Part shown: positions 35,941 through 49,465 of the stretch, piece by piece | How positions within the stretch are numbered: the first letter of the stretch is position 1 | Layout: each line of letters opens with the position of its first letter | Assembly (NCBI GenBank): GCA_032719365.1 | Contig: CM064873.1 | Location: 46,662,332 to 46,726,331, forward strand | Length of the DNA stretch: 64,000 nucleotides | Source: Prinsepia uniflora | Taxonomy: Eukaryota; Streptophyta; Magnoliopsida; Rosales; Rosaceae | Direction: 5' to 3' | Notes under the pieces: model-generated | The model's database searches: none | The model's input: the letters and a program-made list of their open reading frames with translations, nothing else | What the model was told of the DNA's origin: nothing | Made by a program: the position numbers and the translations under genes

Positions 35941-37083
35941 CTAATAATGGTGCCAATGGGGTAGAAATTTTCTTGCCCTATTCATCCAATCTTTGTTGGC
36001 TAGCTTTCGCTTTGGTAGCATTGGCTTTGGCTTTGGATTTTCCTTTGTAGGTGATTTGCATCTCTTTGGTTTGGAACTGCCAACTTGACCTTCCCCTTGT
36101 GAGACATGACTACTATGCGAAGTTGATATTAGATGTGTGATTGGTTGAGACCATGGTTTAGCTGCGGCCATTTTAAGTCTAGTTCTTTTGGAAGGGGAGC
36201 TCAATGAGGCCATTGTGGGCTGTTGGTTTGATTCAATTTGGGAGGAATGTGGTGGTGTAGGCTGGGAGGATTGCGGTGCTATAGGCTAGGAGGACTGCTG
36301 CTGGGCAGAATACTATGATGTATGCTGGGAAGATTGTGTGTGTGTGTTTGGGTGGATTGTGGTGCTGCAGGCTGGGAGGAATTCTTTCCTCTTTTTACCT
36401 GTACACAAAATTCGAGAAAAAATTAAAATTCAATCAACTCAATTTGAGATTAGTAATTTTGTTCACAATTCATGTTGATACTAAATATTTGTGTTCCCTG
36501 TGCATTTTAAGACTACATTTTGTTGAACCAAGTGAATTTTGAGACTAAATCATGTTGTTTCTGGTGCCTAGCAGTCAACAATTCAGTATTATAGTTCAGC
36601 ATGAAGTCAATATCAATTCACAATCAATTCAACAAGTAGTAGATGAGATAATGAGCACTTACTGATTGCTTATCCAAAGTTTTAGACTTTGCAGCTTTGG
36701 TAGCATCTCTTTCTTTCCTCTTTTCTTACTTACGCTTGAACTTTGCTTCCTTTGTAGGGTCTACTGGTGGTGTACATGCATTCCTCTTGTGTTCAGCAGC
36801 CCTACAATTACCACATCTGAGTGTAGAATGGTATCTTTGGTACTTGTTAGGATTTTCTAGCGCCTCTTCATTGTGTCTTTTCTTCATTTTCATCTTAGGC
36901 CTACCGGGCTGCTTGTGATATTTCGGAGGCTTAAATATTGGGGCACCTAATTTCTCCCATTGGTCTTCACAGGGGATAGGATGGATGGTCCTCCCGTATG
37001 TCTTCTTCTAGGCCTCTAAATGGTAACTCTAATGTACAAACATCTTTGGATTGCCTTTAAACCGGCTTACGACACTACATGCA
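35941..37083 (-). pseudogene. MULE (MuDR-type) transposase C-terminal part
   Basis: Minus-strand reading gives HACSVVSRFKGNPKMFVH, the end of a SWIM zinc finger. YGRTIHPIPCEDQWEKLGAP and KPPKYHKQPGRPKMKMKKR follow, the hallmark MULE C-terminus. A zinc knuckle reads CGNCRAAEHKRNAC. A GTAAGT donor at 36662-36657 and an acceptor at 36400-36399 define an intron. Exon 2 (36398-35941) continues in phase into a Ser/Gln/Pro-rich tail ending at 35941. At least three in-frame stops show it is dead. It is cut at 37083 by the LTR that starts at 37084. Confidence 0.82.
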
Positions 37084-37327
37084 TGTAACGACTCGACTTG
37101 TAATTATGGATTATCTAAAAAATTTTGGGATTTTTTTCTGGGAATTTACAGAATTTATTTAGCATACTTGACAGTTTTACCCCTAAATTTAAAATTGGCT
37201 TGCTATTTTGAGGAATGGGCATTTTAATCATGGGAATTATGGATATATTTTAGGAAAATTTTGGATAAGCATTGTTGGATTATCATCACTTTCAGTTACT
37301 CTCTCTCTTGCCCGTGAAACATACAAA

Positions 37328-37361
<34 letters not shown>

Positions 37362-37825
37362 TAATGCACAACATCGAACCTTATTTTTTAGTAGCTTTTA
37401 GACCAAACCAAGGTTAGATTCGAACTCTAGGGACTCTCACGAGCAAGGAAAGCTCAAGGTTGAAGGTGGAGGACCTGGGGATTGCACAGGGTAAAAGATT
37501 AAATTATGGCCGAAACTTTGGCCGAAACTTTGTGAGCCCTATCTTTGAATCTATGTAAGATTTCTCAATTCTTTTCTCATTTTTGGGTTCTTAGGCTTGA
37601 ATAGATGAATTTTGACTATTAGAACGTCCAATTTGGTTTCGAAATGAGGGAGAGATGAAGGTTTGAAGTTTGGACCTACAATGGAGGATTCCGGCTAGCC
37701 GATGGTGGCGGCCACGACAATGGTCTCGACAGTGCATCCGTCTTTTCTAATGAAGGGATGTCGTCAGTTGGCGTCATAATGATGTCACCAGGTGACGTCA
37801 TAATGACGAAATCTGACACGTGGCG
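37084..37825 (+). mobile_element. LTR 5' part, truncated by LTR A
   Basis: It starts TGTAACGACTCG at 37084, inside the MULE SWIM region, and runs to 37825, where LTR A begins. It has a (CA)n tract at 37331-37359. Near its end are the motifs GGTGACGTCATAATGACG and GACACGTGGCG, similar to the ACGT-core clusters in LTRs A and C. No matching right half was found. Confidence 0.65.
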
Positions 37826-38395
37826 TGTAACGACCCAACCCGTAATCACGAGATTACTAGGAGATTAACGCAAATGATTGGGATTGGTCGAGGTAAAATG
37901 ACGATTTTGCCCTTGGAGAGGGGAAAATTTTCACTTTTGACCCGAGAGGTTATTTACACGCTAATCGAAGTCCATTTCATAGAGCGAGGCATTACAATAA
38001 TGTGGATAGGCGGCACATCGATTTTGAACGTCATATGATGGAGTTACGGATCAAGGAAGGTTTTAAATTGAAATTTACGAGTCACATTCTACGAGAAGTG
38101 TGGATCGTCGTTTGTCTGTGGTGGCCCCAAAAATATCTCTACGGGGACCATAGGATGAGTGACAAGTGTCACTCATCCTATGCCCCTTTACTCTTACATC
38201 CTTATCTCTTCATCACTCTCTTATTTTGGAAACACACCTGAAATCCCACCCTCACCATTTTCTTCCTGGTTTGCACTAGTTGATGCTGGATGAGAGAGAT
38301 AGGGAGGTTGTGAGGTAGAGAGAGAGAGAGACTAAGTGAGATGCTGGAGGCGACGGAGCCACGGTGGCTGGCAAGGAACCTGGACAACAAGTAAG

Positions 38396-38396
<1 letters not shown>

Positions 38397-38433
<37 letters not shown>
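38397..38433 (+). repeat. (TG)n microsatellite in LTR A
   Basis: A pure TG run followed by a T run, about 0.57 kb from the LTR start. Confidence 0.95.
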
Positions 38434-38436
<3 letters not shown>

Positions 38437-39807
38437 TTTTTACTTTCTAGTTTGGGTTTTAGATGGATGTGAGGGTGTTCTGAGGTCAAGGTTATATTCC
38501 TTGAGCTCTTGTGAGCATGTAGTAACAAAAAGGGAAGGAAAAGGATGCAGGAATCGTCCTGGGATAAGCTCGAAGGATGGCTGTGAGTTTCGATCGTGAC
38601 TGGGGGAAATTCATGTATGTTTCCTTACTTTTAAGGCCATAGATCGGTTTTTGGGAGTATGACGTGTAGTTTGGTGAAAAATGGAGAGAAACGGTTGAGA
38701 AATGAAGGAGAGCGAGTATTACAGTCATTCAGGTCAACTCGGCTGGAGGTAGAAGACAATGAAATGGCGGTCCATGACATCTCTGTCAGGCCACGTGGCA
38801 AATTAGGTGGTGCCACATGGAAACCTATCAAGGTTGTCATAGCCTACGTGGCAGGTGACGTGGGAAGATGATGTCAGCAATGACATCGGCATGTGACACG
38901 TGGCATGTGTCAGAGCATGACACATGGAACCTAACAGGTGGTGCCACATGGTAGGTTTTCAGATGTTTTCAGATGTCAGAGGTTAGGCAAACGTCAGCAA
39001 GTGGCGTTAGCTAGGGCTGATGTCAGCATCTAACGTCAGCGTTGACCAAACTTTAATCAGCATGTGTGGGCATGAATTTAAAGGTCAAATTGGTCTTGTT
39101 CAAAAGTTTTTGATGTCCTGAATCCAATGGTGGTGGTTTCAGGTCGATCGGAGGTCATTTGGTTGGTGTTTTAGAAGTTTTCTCCTCTGGAAGCGTGTTC
39201 GGGACGAGTGTTCTATTCTGTGGTTATTGGGGGGTCTATTTTAAGGACTTATATAGATTGATAGTGACCCTTGGGTGTGATTGAACTGGCCTAGACGTCT
39301 CGGAGGCTTTGAATTGGCTTACGACTTGTGTTGTGAACTTTTGTTTTCCTAACCCTATGTATGCATTTTTATATAGTTTTATATGATTTATAATGAGAAT
39401 TGTTGAATGATTCTTTGCGTACTATTTATGTGGACTTTGAGAGTCTTACGAATGTTTAAGAAATATCTAAATTACTCGTTTTGCGGGGAAATTGGGTTTC
39501 TTATACTTTGGATCATTACTAAGTCTTGGTAAATGGTTTTATTCGCTTTCAGTCGTGTTTGTATGATTTTGGTGATGATTGATGAATTGGGATTTTTATA
39601 TGATTTTCTAAACACTATAATGGCTCGTTTTACAAGGTTTGGTTGAGTTATGGTTTGAAGCCTAGACCTGCGATATTGGTTTGTGGTTTGGATTGTGATG
39701 TTAATATGGATATGTGTTTCCTTGATAGTCGTGACGATTGTGGTGTTGAGATTATTGGTGGTGAGATGTGATGTGGAGACCCTCCTTGAGATATCGATGG
39801 GTCGAAT

Positions 39808-40045
39808 GGTCTCGGACGTCAAGGCTAAGCTCCGTAGTTCCCGAGACCGATATTGTGATGGGTAGTCTTGGAAGTCGAGGTAAAGCTCCGTAGTTCCTGA
39901 AACTTGTGAGCAATCTCAAACGTCGAAGTAATGCTCCGTAGTTCCTGGGATTTGGATCATGACTCAGGCGTCGAGGTAGTGCTCCGTAGTTCCTGAGCCA
40001 GTCCACACTCGAACGCCGAGGTAACGCTCTGTAGTTCCCTAGTGA
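39808..40045 (+). repeat. Five-unit hairpin array in LTR A
   Basis: A constant core (about GTCGAGGTAA, then GCTCCGTAGTTCC) is repeated five times with different flanking arms. Unit 1 pairs GGTCTCGG (39808-39815) with CCGAGACC (39841-39848). Unit 4 pairs CTCAGG (39963-39968) with CCTGAG (39992-39997). Unit 3 pairs AATCTCA with TGGGATT, including a G-T wobble. Units 2 and 5 pair only partly. Confidence 0.7.
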
Positions 40046-41131
40046 TTTTAGCCTACCGATAATGCACTTTGGTATGATGACTCAGTAGTGGATTCAGTGT
40101 GTTGGGTATTTCATTATGGCTTGTGTGGTATGCTTGGTATGCTTATGCACTGATATGGTTATGCTTTTGTTGAGATTGTGTTAGGGCTGGCTATCTATTT
40201 TATGAGTATGTATTTTGGTCTTGTCGTATATGCAGTGGTGTTTGATATGGTTTCATGTTGGTAAAGTTATGATATTGCTGGTTTTCTAGTTACTGCACAC
40301 ATTTAAGATTAATGTTTTATTCGTAAAATTGATGCATGCATAGTTTTTTTTCAAACGAAGGGTAATGTCAGAATTCAGAAAATAGTTTTTCTAAACCTTT
40401 GTTTTTGTCCACTCCCACTTTCTATTGGTTTTGACACCCTCCAAGTTTATCGCGGACGCGAGCTATGTGCAGGCTCAGGCATCACGTAAATTTGCATTCT
40501 ATGGATAGCCTATCCCTTGTCTAACACGTGGTAAGTATACATACATGAATATCGAGGGTACTTTAGAGTTTCTACATGACGTTTCAGACGGGAGCAGGTC
40601 CTCCCACACTAATCAAAGGGGATTACGGGGAGGGTCATGTCAACATGGTATCAGAGCAATAGGTTGCTCTCTTTAAGAATTTCACATTGAGTGTGTACGA
40701 TAGTTTTGTTACTGATTTGAAGCCTCTACGACGACAACCCCGTCATCAGCTTGGTAACAATGGAAAGGATAGAAAAGTTAACGAGAAAGCATCTCGTATG
40801 GGTTCTGTTAGGCATTGGATGTCGTGTTTAAGCGGGGTGGACCCTGAGAAGGGCCAACTTTTTTGTGGGCCTAGTGGCCTGGAGCCATGGATTTGTTGGG
40901 TGATTGCATCCTAGGATAGTAACTATTTGGAGTTATGACCAATGGTCGGTCCAGATGGATGTGCTGCAAGGAGCAGCAGGGGTTGTTGATGACCCTGATT
41001 TGTGTACTGGTTACCCAAATTACCAGGAAATTGGCACTTGTGGATTAGATTCCGTGGTGACTGATCAGTAGATCTCATGTTTGAGCAAATGGTACGGGCG
41101 ATAGGCTGCCCTCTTGAGCATATGGTACTGA

Positions 41132-44100
41132 TGTAACAACCCGTACCTTCGGGAAGGGTAAAAAGGTAATTTTGTAAAATTTTGTGTAACTGGACGATTT
41201 TGCCCTTGTGAATAGTAGATGAAAAGTTGACTTTTTGAATTACTGATTGGTTGAGTGTTAGCCCTTGACTGTGACGTAGTTTAGGACGTCACGAGTCCGT
41301 AGACAGGTGGCAGGTTCGATTCGGACAACCAGAGGAAAAGTTATGATGTTCGGAAGGTTGAGGGCATAACCGTAATTTGACTAAATTAGGGGGGAAAGAG
41401 TTGACTTTTCCTACGACCGAGTTTTGACGTGTTGACCTTGGACCGTTGGGTAGATCTCGTCGTTCTGAATTCAACGACAGGCGGCACGTGTTTATCGGAG
41501 TTAGGACGGGCAAGTTACGGGTCTAAAACGGTAAGGGTAAAATGGTAATTTTGAAGTTAAGAAGGGTATTTTGGTCTTTTGGCTGGGGGGCATGGTGCAA
41601 TCGGATTGGGACACTTGTCCAAGGCAGAAAGGAGATTTTGTGTGAGAAGGGAGAAGATTGTGACATGTGGCAGGGCTCTAGTGGGTTCTAGGCCGTGCAT
41701 GAGTGTGTTTAAAATTGTGTGTGTGTGTGTTGAGTTTAGCCGAAGGGGGGGGAAAAAAAACAGAGGTGAGCTGAGGGAGGAATTGATCGAACCGGGTGAG
41801 TGTTGTGAGGCTCTGTGATGTTCAAAGGAGAGCTAGGAGAGGGAGTGATTGTATCTGTGAGGATTTGGGCGTGACGATTAGTATGTGAGGTGTGTGAGAA
41901 GTGAGGAAAAACCAGAGAACAGGGCAGGGGTTTTGTGCACGGTTGTGAACCCCGATCGACCAATCTCCACAACTGGACGGGTGGAAGTGTTCAGAGACCT
42001 GAGCGGAGCTTTGTGAACCGAGAGGAGCACGGCGGCGTGCACGGCGGAGACCAGAAACAGGTAATTGCCCACGGTCCTCTGTTTTTCCCAGTTTGGTTTA
42101 ATTCAATAGTTGTGGGTTTTGGGTACGAGTCGAGGCTTTTGGTGGGTGCTATGAGACTCAGGAGGTCCCTAGGAGTCGAATAAGTTGTTGTCGCGATGGG
42201 GGGAAGGTTGGATTAGCTGGGAACCGAAACAGGGGTTTCGGGTAAATGTTTTCAAATTCGAAGTCGACGAGCTAAGGACTTCGATGTTGGGTTTTCTGGT
42301 GGGGAATGGATTAAGAAGGTTAGGACGAAACTAAGGGATTCAACGGGATTAAAAATGGATGAAAATGGGATGAAAACCGTGAACGCCGGTTCACGGCTGG
42401 ACTGGACCGGTTCAAACCAGGTGAACCGGGTTCACCTGAGGTTGCTGGTGACACTGTTCACGCGCGTGGATTTCACGCGCAGAACCTTCTGGACGCGCGT
42501 GGGGGCGCGTGAGGGGTAATTTGGGAAATTAGTCAACATGACTTTTAAAGTATTTGATGTAACGAACATTTTGGCGTTGGTTTCGAGTCGATCGGACATC
42601 GTCTCGATATGTTTCGGGCTGTCCGAAGTTTTTAGGGCTGGGTTAAAAATAGTTAAAAATACGGGAAAATTATGAGGTTTTAGTATGAGTATCGTAAATC
42701 AATTAGTGACCTTATATTGGGACTTGGACAGGTTCGGGGGAAACCGAGGATAGTGAATGGCCGGGGACGGTAAAAGTGCGCGTGTATCGAGGCGACGCTG
42801 AAATGGTCTGTGAGTGGACTTTGCTTTCTAACTCTTAATGCATGCATATATGTTTTCCTATACTTGATTCTATGATTTGATTTATGATTGTGATGGTTTA
42901 CGGTTTGTGCACGTTTTTCGAGGAAATTACGGTATTTTACGTTTTACGAGATTTGACGGATAATGTGATTTGAACCTGGTTTTAATGATTGATTTCAGGA
43001 TTTGAAATACGATTTGATTTCAATGAAAGTAAAAGGATTTTGAAAAGTGACTTCGGGCTTAGAGGCCCAGTTTAGAAAAGTGGTTTTAAGAACGTGATTT
43101 CGGGTTTCGGAATCGAAATCCCGGGTGACGATTCGGGATTCGATTCGGGACTTGAAGTAGATTTCGGGTTTGGGTTCGGAATGGTTATTCCGGATGCTAG
43201 CTTACGGAATGATGGTTGCGGACTCGGACCGGGAAATGAGAAGGAAATGAGTTATGGGTCTGGATTCGGAATGACGGTTATGGATGCCGGAAGGGCATCA
43301 GACCAGTGGTTTCGGATTCGGGTTTGGATATGGAAATGGAAAATGATTTTAAATGGTTTTGGGATTGGATTTGCTGGATCTGGATATTGGGTTTAAAGAC
43401 CCGGATATATGTGACGGGGGACCGGCCGGATTGGGTTTAAAGACCCGGATTGAGTTTAAAGACTCGGGAGTTTAAAGACTCGGATATATTGATTTTTCCC
43501 CCGTAGGCCTTGAGTTTAAAGACTCGGGAGTTTAAAGACTCGGATATGATTAAGGCCTGGATTGAGTTTAAAGACTCGGGAGTTTAAAGACTCGGATAGA
43601 TCCAGCAGGTTCGATGGATGAGAATGTGGTTTTAAATGTGGTTTGGGTTTTCACTGAGACTTGATGATGATGTTTTGGGTAGTAGCCCGGATGAAATGGT
43701 TTTCATTGGTTATACTGGTTTCCGGTGTTATTGGGGCTGAGGCCCGGGTTTTGGAAAAAGGAAAAATGTGCTTTGGTTTTCGTACATGGTTTTATGATAT
43801 GAATTGATATGCATGCATTGGTTTTTAACACGGAGGGTATAACTGTTTGTGTTTTCTGATAACTGTTTTGAATTTAAACTTTATTTTTGTCCACTCACAG
43901 TCTTTTCGTGTTTTCGATACCCTCCAGGTTGCTGCAGTGCGGGCTGTTGGTCGAGAGAGGGTTGACCATGGTAACAGTAGTTGGGGATGGTTTGAGGTAC
44001 CCTATGGACTTACTAGATCGTAGTCCTTGTGGTTTGGGCCGATTTACGGCCAGATTGGAGATGGTGCTGCTAGGTGCAGCCGAGGTGGTGGTTGTTGAGG

Positions 44101-44238
44101 TGGTTGGTTTGGAACTCCCTTGTCCGACTTACGTGTCACACGGAGGTTAGGCGGTTGTTTAGCCCTCGTGTCATGCGTACGTTAGACGGGAGCGGGGTTT
44201 AGCCCTTAATTCCGGGGGATTAGGGGTGAGCCCTGACA
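41132..44238 (+). mobile_element. Solo LTR B, nested in element A
   Basis: The 3107-bp LTR starts TGTAACAACCCG and ends CCCTGACA, with perfect ACTGA duplications at 41127-41131 and 44239-44243. It has the GACAGG box twice (41301-41312 and 41476-41488), a block at 42540-42760 shared with LTR-1 and C, the inverted pair CTGTGAGTGGAC (42808-42819) / GTCCACTCACAG (43889-43900), and a hairpin array between. No protein is encoded. It is related to LTR-1 but clearly diverged. Confidence 0.9.
43055..43746 (+). repeat. Hairpin array in LTR B
   Basis: GGGCTTAGAGGCCC (43055-43068), GGGTTTAAAGACCC (43389-43402, 43433-43446), several GAGTTTAAAGACTC units (43450-43600), GGGTAGTAGCCC (43677-43688) and GGGCTGAGGCCC (about 43735). 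Stem ends change from GGGC/GCCC to GGGT/ACCC to GAGT/ACTC with the loop kept. Between, at 43090-43290, is a GGATTCGG-rich patch that is also found inside element C. Confidence 0.72.
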
Positions 44239-47200
44239 ACTGATAGGAGTGCGCTTCTCAGTTGATTTTGCACACGCTTAGTGTTAGATATTGTTTTTAC
44301 AGATTTGGATGTGACCACCGAGACTTTCATACATCACATTCACCCCCCTCGTTTTATCGAGAAGCCTGAGAGGTAGAGTTCCTTCCTTAGACGCGGAGGT
44401 ATATGAGTGTTGCTCGGTATGAGCATAGATTTCTATATTTGGTTCAGTTCGCACTGGGTGCAACGATTAAGGAAATAAGGATTCGTTGGTTTCGTCGGGT
44501 CTTTGGAATAAAATTAGAGTAATAGTGTTAGTTAGAGGACTTACCATATTCCGGACTTTGGTAGATGTGGCATCTCTGAGGGAGATGGGATTGACGGAAT
44601 TCCAACATCGATTGGTTGTTTCAGATTGACGCCGAGGGCGTCTAGCATATGCATTTACTAGGGAGCTTTGATGAGGGACGCTGCTAGCTTTGAGTCTTCG
44701 AATGGCAATCGTACGAGTTATGGTGGTCGATGAACAGGATGGAAAGGATACCAAGAGGGCCAATTGAGATTACAATCATTTTTCTAGTCCGGTGGGACTT
44801 TTGTACAAACGTATTACACCTGAAGTAGAGACAGATGTTTTACCTTGCCTTGGCTTGGATGCATAAGTATTGCTGGATTAAGGATCCACACACTTTTATT
44901 TCCAAAAGATTTACATTCTTGTTTACTCAAAGTTGATCCCACTTGGTTGGGACACGAGCGTCGGTATTCTGACTTGGATATGATTTGAGACCGTTTGGTT
45001 TGGGTAGAGAGGTTTTGATAATAAGATGGATTGGATTTCTTTGGATAGTTATATGATTTGGATGTGATCCTAGGCATGGCCTGGTGGGCTACCCGTTACA
45101 CCTCCGTGAGTGTTTGAGGAACCAGATGTATTTGCTAGTTCTAACTACTTTTTTAGGGAGTTAGTTCGGCTTTGGAAGCCGAGAGTTTACTACAGGATAG
45201 CTATAAAGGATATTGGACTTGTGTTATGATGTCCCTGGAAAACATGGTGAACTTGGGAAGATATCAGTTAGGCAGTAGTCTCCGAATGCGGAGGATTTAT
45301 GTGGTTTCTACCTCAGGAGGAGGTTTCGGGTATTCAATCCATTTTGTTACTACCGAGTTGGATGGTACCGATAGAGTTGAGAGAATTTAGGGTTTAGTTG
45401 CAGGATTTGGCAATCTTGGGGTTCGTTTGACTTATGATGTATTCTTGAGGAGCCCTAGTGTCGTTTATACGGAAGATGGATTGCACCCTAAGATTTTGGA
45501 TTGACGATTAGTAGCTGAAAGGGGAAATAATGTGGAAATAGTAATCCTTATCATGGAAGTTCTTCTTAGTGAACTTTCTTCATTGCTCTTCACTTATAGG
45601 TTTTGTGAATGTAGAGTTTTAGATCATGACATTTGAGGTAACTAACACCCCTAACGATAATGATGGACGTGATGCATGGCGTCTTCCAAAAGTTATGGAT
45701 CAGTGTAGAAATTGGGTAACACCTTGACGTGAATGAGGAGTTCGAGGCCATGTGTGGAATACCGAAACCTAGTAATGATTGCCCTTAGAGGAAGTCGTGG
45801 TATGCCCAGTTGAGCAAGTATCAGTTTGGTTGGACTAGTGTTGGTTTCCTGGTCATGATTTTGTTGTTGAGATGATTTTTCCGAATAGGGTTCTCAGGAA
45901 TTGAGAAACGATTGACTATTGCACTGGTTTGACTATCTTGGATGATAATGGACGTTTTGGAAATGACAGTGATGCATCGATATGTAGGGTTAGATGGTGC
46001 ACTTGTGTTAGACGTGAAGATTTTTCCTGCAGCTAGGCGGTTGGGATGTCTCGAGATGACTCAGTTACCCACGTTTAGGAGCTTGTCGTAGTGGCTCATG
46101 TATAGAAGAGTTTGACTCATCATCTCTTGGTGGTTGTATAGGATCTTTATAGTTTTCCCGAGCCTTATGTGTTTGTGCTCCAAGAGAGTCGAACTCGAGG
46201 CAGAGGAGACGGATGATTGACTAACAACGATGATACATCTGTGTATCATTCTGGAAAGGTGAGTATAGTAGTCAATGCCTCGATAAGGATGTTTGCAGGC
46301 TCGTTATCTCATATGAGTACCCTTTATCTACCTTGTTCTTGGAGCTCCGGATGGAGGGATTGTACTGATGGTAGATAACTATGGAGCGTTATTGAGCGGT
46401 GTTTCTGCGAGACGTATATTGTTGGATTAGATGTTTGCAAAATAAATTCATGATCTGATCCTTCACATCATCAGGACGGGGGTTGAGGTAAGTACCTGAC
46501 ATGATTTTTCACTCAGGATTGTACGTCTGGGTAGACATAAACTGGTTGACCTTTGGAGTTAACAAAGAGTTAGATTAGTTAGTGACCTGGATGATTTGTC
46601 TTGGGAGTACATTTTGGACATGTCTCGGGTGTTGGTTGGGTGACTAGGAGAACTTGGTGAGGATTTTGAGATTAATGTGCGGTTTTCCGGATCTAGGGTC
46701 GGACGGATAGGGTCCAGTATCGGGCCATGATTGGCATGGTAGCCATATGATAGTTGAATTATATCCGAAATAGACGCTGTATAGTAATCGGATTGGACCT
46801 GAGGTTGACTGTTCATTGAGATGTTTGGACCATGCGTCAAATACTGTGCTCTATAGGAAAGAACATATAGAGGGTTTGAGCTTTGAGCCATGGTTGTTGG
46901 CAAGAGGAACCCTAGTGAAACTGATTTTACTACCCCGACTAAAGCAAGTATTCGACGTGGTTAAGATGCACTCGGGTGAGTGAGATGTCAGATTGGGACT
47001 CGAGAGGAGTTAGGATCACAGAGTTGATCTCTTGGTGAGCCAAGGTATTGTAAGAAGATTCTGGTACGAGTCGGATTAAGGTAAAAAACTCGGATAGAAA
47101 CAGTGCGTCGATGGGTTACCAGTTGGCCACGAACGTTTTTCGGGGGTATTGTTGATGGTGAGACTTCCTAATGGAAGATGACTTGTGATTGCTCATAGGA

Positions 47201-47530
47201 AGCAGAGACATCAGACTGGGTTCTAAATTGCAATTGCATGGTGGCAGGTGAGGTCGACGAGTGTTGATGCCTCGGGCGAGTCCTAGGAGTTGAGTTTTGG
47301 AGTTTTAGTAACAGTTTGACCCCTCAATTTTTGGGTGTGGACATTGAGGATGAGTTGGGATTTGGCGTTGACCATTGGATTATAGTGGATATTAGGGGAC
47401 GTTATGTCCTTGCGTGTATTGTGGATGGATTATGGATGTGAACTTGCACATGAAAGCCTTGGGTTTGAGGCAGTATGGGATTCCCATGGTTTTGGACATG
47501 AGTCCGTGTGAATTTCGGGGAAGAAATTCT

Positions 47531-47850
47531 TTAAATGGGGGTAGATTATAACGACCGAACCCGTAATCACGGGATTACGAGGAGATTAGCACAAATGATT
47601 GGGATTAGTTGAGGTAAAATAATGATTTTTCCCTTGGAGAGGGGAAAATGTTGACTTTTGACCCGAGAGGTTATTTACACGCTAATTGAAGTTCGTTGCA
47701 TAGAGCGAGGGATTACGGTAACGTGAATAGGCGGTACGTCGAATTTGGACGTTGTATGATGGAGTTACGGGTCAAGGAAGGTTTTAAATCGAAATTTATG
47801 GGTGCACGTTTGACGAGAAAGGTTGATCGTTGCTTGTTTGTGGTAGGGCC
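47531..47850 (+). mobile_element. Polypurine tract and truncated 3' LTR of element A
   Basis: A purine-rich stretch leads into the LTR at 47547, which begins TATAACGACCG (TG changed to TA). It follows the 5' LTR closely for about 300 bp, then similarity stops at 47850 where an oppositely oriented LTR piece begins. The target duplication is therefore lost. Confidence 0.75.
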
Positions 47851-48433
47851 AAACAAGATTTCCAAACAAAACCTCACCCAACGACTCAATCTCCCACTTT
47901 TTCTTCTCTGGGCCCTTTCTTGGGTTCAAACCCTCACCTCCTTCTCTTCTCTTCTGTTTTTTTTCTCTCTCTCCTCTGGTTTCTCTCTTTTCTCTTCTCT
48001 CATTCTCCCTCTTAGGTTTTCTTCCTTCTGTTTTCTCTTTTTCTCTCTCGATCGAGCCACACACATACACACACAACCACTTAAAACACATACACAAGCA
48101 CACACATACATACATAGTCGGTGCACACATCCTGTAAGGGATAAAAGGACATTTGTCTCCTCACTAAACCATCCATAGAAAAATCTCCTATATGAAATCA
48201 CCAAATTATCCCTACATAATTTATACCCAAAGTGAAGTCATCCAAGCTCCGTTTTTGGCATGTCGCCTCCCAACGTATTCGGAAGGCCAAGACCTTTACA
48301 ATGTGGTTTACGAAAAATCCAAAAGCCATCTTAGTCAAAAGTCAACACTTTGACTTATGGTCAAAAGTCAACTCTTTGACTTCCATAGGCAAAATGACCA
48401 TTTCTTACCCTTTTTGAAGTCTGTGCTGTTACA
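47851..48433 (-). mobile_element. Minus-strand LTR fragment
   Basis: On the minus strand it starts at 48433 with TGTAACAGC and shows the GTTGACTTTTGACC runs and the shared box (plus 48260-48272). A long pyrimidine-rich tract (47870-48055) and CA repeats follow. The far end is not defined. Confidence 0.6.
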
Positions 48434-49465
48434 CTTAAGGCTCATGGCATTGTACCAAATGTTTTCATTTTCATGACATATTTTTTTCTTTGTTATCCTT
48501 TTGAATTGAACCAAGAACATGCAATGATTTCTTCATACATCTATATAGCTTGTAGAAACTTTGAACTCTGAGTGCCAATGTCATGGAATTGGGAAGCACT
48601 TACTTTTACACTTCTCATTCTCCCTATGATTCTCATTTAACACAACCTCAATACGAGCTCAAATTATAGGGTATGACCTTAATGAATGGTTGAGTACTTG
48701 GGTAGTTTATAACTTGGGTGATGAAAGAAAAGCCTAAGTGTTTTGCTTCAATTTTTTCCTAGGGTACGTGTAATTGTGAAGGATAAATCCTTTAGAGGTT
48801 AAGCACACATAGCTTATATCACTTGTTATGGAAAGCCACACATCAAATCAAAAGTATCTATATAATGTTAGTTCTTTAAAAATCAAGGCAAAGTGATGTA
48901 ATGAGATCAGCAGTTATGTACAAAAGTAATGAGTGTTTAAGAGTGCAAAGAAGTATATCACTCCAAAAGATTGGTAATTAGGTTCAAAGATCTCATAAGG
49001 AAGTCCCCACTAATTTCCTATGGTTCACTAAAATTAAATAGCTTTTCCCACCTTATCACTAAAAATATGGCATTCGTGAAGTGCAGATTATGAACTTTTT
49101 AACCATAGCGTGATTCTTTGTAAAGCAAATTTTGTTAACATTGCATGTATGTTCCTATTAACAACTTAAAGTACTATCACTAGAAAAGAAAAGAAAAAGT
49201 GAAAAAACAAAAATAAAACAAAAATAAAAAATATGGTCGTGTACTCTTAAACCTATTAGTTTCTATACAAAAATTTAATCCTCACCTCCAAACCTAAATT
49301 GAACATTATCCTCAATGTGATAAGCATTAAGAAAGATCAAATTAAAATTAAGGTTTAAGAGATAAAGACAGAAACAATAAGACATGGTAAGACGTGGCAT
49401 GGCCTAGATGTTAAGCTCCCGTTGGATGGTAAGGTTGTTTGGTGGTTGAAGTACATCATTGGACA
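48434..49465. other. AT-rich non-coding sequence
   Basis: No gene is seen on either strand. It probably belongs to the minus-strand gag-protease element to the right, as its 3' non-coding part. Confidence 0.35.

Larger units (their letters stand above)
37826..40642 (+). mobile_element. 5' LTR of element A
   Basis: The 2817-bp LTR starts TGTAACGACCC and ends GGTCATGTCA, followed at once by the primer-binding site. It shares its first about 300 bp with the 3' LTR at 47547. It contains the GGCGGCAC box (about 38008), a GT microsatellite, ACGT-core motifs at 38795-38910, a hairpin array (39808-40045), and only a decayed right arm (GTCCACTCCCAC, 40407) of the inverted pair found in LTR-1, B and C. 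Confidence 0.85.
40643..47546 (+). mobile_element. Interior of element A, non-coding, carrying solo LTR B
   Basis: The primer-binding site TGGTATCAGAGC is at 40646-40657. Excluding the nested LTR B and one target copy, the interior is about 3.8 kb. I find no gag, RT, integrase or chromodomain in any frame; the longest frames are about 100 codons with no family features. A patch near 44415-44460 (GCTCGGTATGAGC, then a GCACTGGGTG-like run) matches element C near 55410-55465. It ends with TTTCGGGGAAGAAATTC and a purine tract GGGGGTAG before the 3' LTR. The build fits a LARD-type non-autonomous element. Confidence 0.7.

Noticed and set aside
41579..42183. Several 60-80 codon frames in LTR B
   Set aside because: Overlapping frames on both strands without domains; typical for long LTRs.
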